A stretch of DNA of 64,000 nt from positions 1,302,001 through 1,366,000 of the forward strand of contig JAJUPC010000038.1 in NCBI GenBank assembly GCA_023614405.1, given 5' to 3'. This document shows, piece by piece, positions 58,101 to 64,000 of the stretch (the first letter of the stretch is position 1; the number at the start of each line of letters is the position of its first letter). Source of the stretch: Avena insularis (Eukaryota > Streptophyta > Magnoliopsida > Poales > Poaceae). The translations under genes were made by a program, and so were the position numbers. Under the pieces are notes generated by a model. The model searched no databases. It was not told where the DNA came from and saw nothing but the letters and a program-made list of their open reading frames with translations.

Positions 58101-58648
58101 CTACTCCTGGTGGTATTGCTTGCCAAGATGACCCTGGTTTGGATAGTACATCTGCTGCCTCATTTTCTGCTTAGGAACATGATGGAATTCGCATCCGTCA
58201 AAGTATCCTGAAATTTGTTGCACATGGAAACGATATAATGCCATGTTTGCATCCAGCACATCCCAATGTCCAGACACTTGCTGAATCGCCAAATCCGAAT
58301 CGCCAAAACACATGATCCTTTTGATACCAATTTCCTTGGCAACTTTGATGCCATGAACAAGTGCTTCATACTCGGCAACGTTGTTGGAAGCAGCAAAATG
58401 AATCTGTAACACATACCTGAGTTGATCCCTCTTTGGAGATGTGAGTACTATCCCGGCGCCCAGACCCATTTTCGTCTTGGACCCGTCAAAATGCATTTTC
58501 CAGTAGTTCGGATCTGGCAGTGGTGGTTCGTACTGCATTTCCATCCAGTCTACAAAGAAATCTGTGACAGCCTGAGACTTTATTGCATCTCGCCTATCAT
58601 ATTGTGGAGTATATGCTGCCAGTTCTATGGCCCATTTTGCGACTCGGC
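58101..58648 (-). pseudogene. Tat element RNase H and end of the RT connection
   Basis: The frame enters at 58648, directly at the boundary with the next LTR (VAKWAIELAAYTPQYDRRDAIKSQAVTDF...), and passes into RNase H: KMHFDGSKTKMGLGAGIV (first catalytic Asp), NNVAEYEALVHGI (Glu) and IMCFGDSDLAI (Asp). It then runs on to HHVPKQKM. The last catalytic part (ADALS in relatives) is damaged near 58160, where the frame shifts. RT proper is absent. RNase H would degrade the RNA template during reverse transcription. Confidence 0.88.
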
Positions 58649-59350
58649 TGTGACACCCCCAGGATCAAGGCTAAACAAATCCTAGACCTCCGTCTGAAAT
58701 AAGCTTAACCTTGAGCTCGAGAATATCCAGTGAAGAATCGGTAACACATCAGTGACCTTACGACACAAAAACTATTACAGCAAGCCCATATCTGAGCGAA
58801 GAACCAAAATATTACAAGCAGAGGTCACTGACCACAAAAATCAAACAACGGAAGGAAAATTATGCTATTAAGTATAGAAAACTTAACAAATGGCCTAAGA
58901 GGCCTAAAGCATAACGATGACGTCCCATTCCAAAGATTCCAGGCTGCCGGCCGGGAACTCCAAACTACTCGTCGATGTCGATGCCGTAAAGAACTCATCT
59001 TCTATGGTAACACTTACGCTGCTGCAAAAATATCAACGAAGAAAGGGTGAGTACAGGGTGTACTCCGCAAGACTTATGGCTGGTGGAGTAGTTTTGCATA
59101 AAGCCATTTTTGTTTTGTAAAACAAGAGGGAGAAGAAGCTCGTCTACTCAGATATGTTTTAAAATGGGATAAGAAAGCGACATCTCCAAGGTATTGATCA
59201 TCATATTTTGATATCCACCAAGTCATCATCGAACCACATCGAGGATCAACTCCTCGTACCCAAGAGGAAGCATCCTTAAGCACACTTTATCTTGCCAAGT
59301 TTTATGATTAGGTTCAAGTTCTCGATGATCCCACGTCCATTCCCAAGTCG
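58649..59350 (-). repeat. Fragment of another LTR
   Basis: The plus strand starts TGTGACACCCCCAGGATCAAG precisely where the Tat pol breaks off; its inverse (CTTGATCCTGGGGGTGTCACA) looks like an LTR 3' end, so the minus orientation is preferred. A GTGAGTACAGGGTGTACTCCGC motif near 59044 supports a Gypsy-type LTR. The fragment merges into the tandem array near 59350 without a recognisable second end. Its extent is approximate. Confidence 0.55.
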
Positions 59351-60289
59351 TCCATAAATTTTACGAGTGCTGACGAGATTGTTCTTTTCCAGAAAGAACC
59401 GAAGAATATTGGATCGCAATGCCACAAGCCAAGTTTTCAGACATATATAGTGGACCAACATGTCATACTTACGATTCCCATGTTTTATGAGATTATCAGA
59501 TTTCCTTGCTATATCTTCCCACTTGAATGAATTTATGTTGATTTATCAAAATTAAGTCCAATTTGAAACTAGGAGTAAATTGTAGGTTGCTTAGAAATTT
59601 TATGAAAAAGCTATTGGAGGCACCCATCGGGGGTCACAATTAATATATCATAAACCAGGGAGAGTTTTGACGATAGGTTCAACTTCTTGCTAAGATTTTT
59701 CATCCCGACAATTTAACAAAATTAGGTCAAATGTAGCTATAGGTAAGCGCAAATAAATTGCTCTTGAATTAAATCTTTTCAGCGGTATATGGGTGCATCT
59801 TCTTGTAGTAAACAATATCGTGAGTGTGAGTTTCCAACTATCACAAAAGAACATTCTCAATATTCCGAGTGATGACGAGATATTTCTTTCCCGTAAAGAA
59901 AGTCTGAAGAATATGGATATGAATGCCTCAAAGCCAAGTTTTCATATCATACATATATAGTTGACCATCATGATTTACTTGCACTTTCCGATGTTTTATG
60001 TGTTCTCCAACTTCCTTGCTAACTCTGCCCACTTGAATGACTTTATGCCGATTTATCAAAATTAGGTAAAATTTGAAATACTACAATTAAATTTTGGGCT
60101 ATTTGAAAGTTTACAAAAAAACTTTTGAAGTTATAGTAAACAATGTTGTCAGTGTGAGTTCCCATCTATCAAGAAAAAACATTCTCAATTTTCCAAGTGA
60201 TGACGAGATTGTTCTTTCCCATAAAGAAAGTCCAAAGAATATGGATCAGAATGCCACAATCCAAGTTTCCACAAATTTGACACAAGGTA

Positions 60290-61300
60290 GGACCCACAAT
60301 ATATAAGGTAAACCTTAGCGGATGCCACATACTGTAAACCTTAAGGTATTCTTTTATCACATTGAAGATGCTAAGGAAAAATAAAATAATGGGCCCACTT
60401 GGCAATGTAAAACCCCTATGTAGAAGTTAGCCTCTTCGGTATAGTGGGTCCCATGAATCATCTCGTATATACATTGTCTAAATGGAGGAGTTACTCGTGT
60501 ACTATACATATGCTCACCTCTGTCCACGCGTTGTACATGTAGAGAATAAAAAAGTAGGTAGGGGAAGAGGGAAGCAGCAAAGAGCAAAATAAGGATGGTT
60601 TTCTCACATGAGGTACTCCTGCTGCCTTATTACAGTTACAGTGTACACTCTACTAGTAGTAAATTTCAGGACCTGTGCACGCAAAAAAATGAGGTGTTTT
60701 CTCTCTCCTTCGCCACCTCTCGTCTCTCCACCCCTCTCCCCCTCGCGTGCCGGTCCAGCTGATCTCTCCCGCGTCCATAGCATGGCGCTACGCACGTGTG
60801 CCTTGGTATGGATGCTCTGTTTCTTTTTCTTTTTATTTTTGAGAGGGAGGCTGTGTTTCTCTAGCGTGTTCGGCAGCCGCGTTTGTGTGGACTATGGATT
60901 AAGTAGGAGGAGTAGTACATAGGAAGGAAACCACTTTGGTCCTCGGCGGCAAAAAATTCAAACTTTTCCGGTTTTGAAATTTTCACTTGGTTCCCAAACA
61001 TTGGGATGGACGGTTATTCAAAAGATCGGCAATTCGCAGTAGTACTTCTTATCTTATCTTTATCTTGTCTTATCTCTTACAATATCATACCACTATACTA
61101 TAGTGTATGAATAACTTTGAACATTGACTGTTGGATCAACAGTGGCAAATCAAAACATTGCTAACCATTCGATCTTGTTTTCCATTCTTAGCATCTAGTA
61201 GAATACTCTATTGATATAATTTAGCACAACGAATGAACGCTAGTACGCGCAAACCCAAAAACACACTTCATTGATTAGTTCCAGGGACCTTGTCCTAAAT
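60290..61300 (+). other. Interruption in the tandem array
   Basis: Non-monomer DNA. It includes a pyrimidine-rich leader-like stretch (60690-60780) and a TATCTTATC-type simple sequence (61046-61078). A 104-codon frame at 60608-60922 has no domain and is not accepted as a gene. No terminal repeats were found that would identify an inserted element. Confidence 0.5.
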
Positions 61301-61461
61301 GCATGGACTTGAATGTAATTTTCATTTTATGAGGTCCTCGGTCTAACTGGTACTTCCACGACCATGTTAACTAAAGCACATCGCTCCTACGGGGCCTGTC
61401 ATAGTTATAAGAAAATGAAACCCTCCCAACTTTCGCACAAAGGGGACCACGGTTTCTTATA

Positions 61462-61585
61462 CTCCCTCCGTCCCAAAATAGATGTCTTTGATTTTTCAAA
61501 ATTTGGATGAATCTAGACACTATTTAGTATATAGGTTCATCCAAATTTTATCAAATCTAAGACATCTATTTTGGGATGGAGGGAG
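61462..61585 (+). mobile_element. Stowaway-like MITE (124 bp)
   Basis: Inverted termini CTCCCTCCGTCCCAAAATA and the near-inverse TATTTTGGGATGGAGGGAG are flanked by TA on both sides (60-61 and 86-87 of the 61400-61500 coordinates: 61460-61461 and 61586-61587). This is the widespread grass Stowaway type (Tc1/mariner-related), with no coding capacity. Confidence 0.93.
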
Positions 61586-63728
61586 TATAATTCCATTTTT
61601 CAACCTGCCTAGCTAACTTCACACACTTCACCGACTTCTTCCTGATTTAACTAAATTAGGTTAAACTTGAGCTACAAGTAAGCGAGGTATATTGCTCTTG
61701 AATGAAATGTATTTTCGGAGGTAGATGGGTGCATCTTCTTGTATTAAAAAATGTCGTTCGTGTGAGTTTCCAACTATCAGGAAAGAACATTCTCAATTTC
61801 TCGAGTAATGACGAGATTGTTATTTTTAATAAAGATTGTCCGAAGAATATGGATCTTAATGCCACAAGCCAAGCTTCTAGAAATATTAAGTGGACCGACA
61901 TGTTTCACTTACGATTCCTATGTTTAATTTTATGATTTCTCAAACTTCATCCTAGCTAACTCTGCCCAATTGAATGTCTTTATGCCCACTTATCGAAATT
62001 AGGTCAAATTTGAAGTACAATAAAATTGGAGGGTTGGTATGAAAGTTTTTTGATTTTTTCGAGGTAACCATCAGGGGCATTTAATAAATCACAAACCACC
62101 ACCGAGAGTTTTGGCACCAGGTTCAACTTCTTGCTAAAATTTTGCATCATGACAATTTAACAAAATTAGGTAAAAATCGAGCTTCTAGTAAGCGCGATAG
62201 ATTGATCTTGAATTGCTAATTATCTTTTCAAAGGTAGATGGGTATGAGTGCATCTTATTTTTTAGTAAATAATAATTCCATCTATGTGACTATCCAACTA
62301 TCGGGAAAGAACATTCTTAATTTTCAGAGTGGTGACGAGATTGTTCCTTTTCGTAAAGGTAGTCTGACGAATATGGATCTGAATGCCACAAGCAGACCTT
62401 TCAAATAATTATAGTGGACTGACATGTTGTACTTACGATTCCCATGTTTTATGATTTTTTAAACTTCGGCCTAGCTAACTCTGCCCACTTGAATGACTTT
62501 ATGTCAATTTATCGAAATTAGGTCAATCTTGAACTAAAGGAAAATTGTAGGTTTGCTTTGGAAGGTTTGAAATATTTTTGATGTAACCATCGGGGGGGTC
62601 ATTTAGTATATCATGAACCACCACTGAGAGTTTTGAAAATAGGTTCAACTCCTTGCTAAGATTTTGCATCATGACAATTTACAGAAATTAGGTCAAACTC
62701 GAGCTGCCAGTAAGCACGATAGATTGCTCTTGAATTCCAAATTGTCTTTTAGAAGGTAGATGGGTATGGGTGCATCTTAATTTTAATAAACAATGCCATC
62801 GGTGTGAGTATCCAACTAACCGGAAAGAACATTCTTAATTTTCCGAGTGGTGACGAGATTGTTCCTTTCCATAAACGAAGCCTGAAGAATAGGGATCTGA
62901 ATGCCACAAGCAGACCTTTGAAATATTTATAGTGGACCGACATGTTGTACTTACGATTCCCATGTTTTATGATTTTTCAAACTTCGGCCTAGCTAACTCT
63001 GCCCACTTGAATGACTTTATGTTGATTTATCAAAATTTTGTCAATCTTGAACTAAAGGAAAATTGTAGGTTTGCTTTGGAAGTTTTGGATTTTTTTGAGA
63101 TAACCATCGGGGGGTCATTTAGTATATCATGAACCACCGCCGAGAGTTTTGAAAACAGGTTCAACATCTTGCCAAGATTTTTCATCTTGACAACTTAACG
63201 AAATTAGGTAAAATTGAGGTGCGAGTAATCACGATAGATTGCTCTCGAATTAAACGTCTTTTCAAAGGTAGATGGGTGCATCTTTTTTAGTAAACATTGT
63301 CATCGGTGGGAGTTTCCAACTATCAGGAAAGAACATTCTCAATTTTCCGAGCGATGACGAGATTGTTCCTTTTCATAAAGAAAGTACGAAGAATATTGGA
63401 TCTGAATATACCACAAGCGAACTGCAGGAAAATTGTAGGTCGCTTCGATAGTTTTTTGATTTTTTTGAGGTAACCATCGGGGGGGTTCATTTAGTATATA
63501 ATGAACCACCACTGAGAGTTTTGAAAATAGGTTCAACTTCTTGCTAAGATTTTGCATCATGAAAATTTAACGAAATTAGGTCAAACTCGAGTCGCCAATA
63601 AGCGCGATAGATTGCTCTTGAATTTTTAATTGTCTTTTCAAAGGTAGATGGGTAAATCTTCTTCTAGTAAACAATTTTGTCGATGTGAGTTTACAACTAT
63701 CACGAAAGAACATTCTCAATTTCCCGAG

Positions 63729-64000
63729 TAATGGACCTGGATGTCATTTCATTTTCTATAACGCCCTTGATGCAACTTGTACTTCCACCGTGTTAACTGA
63801 AGCTCACTGCTCCCATGGGGCCGCGTTATTTTAAATGAAAAGGCACCACCCTAATTTTCATACAAAGTGGACCTTTCTTTCTCACAATGCCCAAGTTTTT
63901 AGACGGATTTTTTCAAGATTACTATCTAACTTGGTACAATTAGATGACTTTATTTAGATTTAACAAAATTAGGTCAAATTGTTCTTCTATGTAAAGAATA
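63729..64000 (+). repeat. Second copy of the array spacer
   Basis: ATGGACCTGGATGTCATTTCATTTTC...ACTTGTACTTCCACCGTGTTAACTGAAGC matches, with substitutions, the stretch starting near 61303 (ATGGACTTGAATGTAATTTTCATTTT...). In both copies the match continues into a CTCC(T/C)A(C/T)GGGGCC(T/G)... segment. The earlier copy is interrupted by the MITE. Repetition about 2.43 kb apart indicates a higher-order unit. Confidence 0.75.

Larger units (their letters stand above)
40695..58648 (-). mobile_element. Tat-lineage Gypsy retrotransposon (3' part), interrupted by a LARD-like element
   Basis: On the minus strand the order is RNase H, integrase (58648-56611), then a gene in the opposite direction (51718-55965), then the 3' LTR (51015 down to about 40695 with an element inserted at 40719-50395). 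Integrase followed by an antisense gene is known from Tat-lineage elements of plants. RT and everything upstream is missing at 58649, where another LTR begins. Without the nested element about 8.3 kb remains. The left boundary is inferred to within about 15 bases. Confidence 0.8.
59350..64000 (+). repeat. Tandem array of roughly 0.5-kb monomers (satellite-like)
   Basis: The same ordered set of motifs recurs: GGTAGATGGGTGCATCTT, then GTGAGTTTCCAACTATC, GAACATTCTCAAT, GACGAGATTGTTC, ATGCCACAAGC, TTACGATTCCCATGTTTTATG, CTAACTCTGCCCACTTGAATG and ACCATCGGGGG. GACGAGA occurs at 59372, 59874, 60202, 61810, 62334, 62852 and 63356. The spacing is 502, 328 (deleted copy), then 524, 518 and 504 after an interruption. 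Copies differ at many positions, so this is an old or slowly homogenised array. It contains no coding sequence that I accept, and the array runs out of the window. Confidence 0.88.

Noticed and set aside
60608..60922. 104-codon frame in the array interruption
   Set aside because: Overlaps an opposite frame; composition follows a pyrimidine-rich leader and no domain is visible.

Overview
This is gene-poor nuclear DNA from a large-genome grass. Angela/BARE-like Copia LTRs, Athila- and Tat-type Gypsy pol sequences, CACTA transposons with CACTACTAG ends and a Stowaway-like MITE point to a Pooideae cereal, most likely a Triticeae species or oat (inference). I see no bacterial features, CRISPR array, tRNA or rRNA. 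Nearly every base can be placed in nested transposable elements; the only host genes found are two broken F-box-type genes near 36-41 kb.

Left nest (1-35194). The oldest layer is an Athila-like Gypsy element on the minus strand (Gypsy-1). Its pol lies at 11408-13527, and its gag and 5' LTR at 32932-35194. It was split by a LINE (13528-32931, minus strand, 9-bp target duplication, about 7.3 kb once its own insertions are removed). The LINE was in turn hit by a CACTA element (CACTA-2, 14424-17949, target duplication ATT) and by a complete Copia element (Copia-3, 22268-30808, target duplication TAAAC). On the left side Gypsy-1 is interrupted by a very degraded Copia (Copia-2, ending 11407). Copia-2 contains the right end of CACTA-1 (5032-6511), which contains Copia-1 (1-5031).

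Middle (35195-40690). Repeats are followed by an F-box pseudogene with four in-frame stops and a DUF295-type F-box pseudogene with a stop and frameshifts. The 5' end of the DUF295 gene is cut off by a Tat-lineage Gypsy element.

Right nest (about 40695-58648). The Tat element lies on the minus strand (RNase H and integrase at 56.6-58.6 kb). On the opposite strand, between integrase and the 3' LTR, it carries a multi-exon gene of the putative gypsy-type transposon domain family. Its 3' LTR is interrupted by a 9.7-kb non-autonomous element with 3.9-kb LTRs (target duplication CAAGT), whose 1.9-kb interior codes only for a zinc-knuckle protein.

Right edge (58649-64000). A fragment of another LTR is followed by an array of roughly 0.5-kb tandem repeats with a recurring spacer, which suggests a higher-order period near 2.4 kb.

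The most unusual signal is that both CACTA elements, although they differ in subterminal motifs, carry a small gene joining an RNase H1 N-terminal (viroplasmin-like) nucleic-acid-binding domain to a C-terminal membrane segment. In CACTA-1 it is broken by one stop; in CACTA-2 it is open but lacks the N-terminus. The CACTA-2 3' end is also a long near-perfect palindrome.
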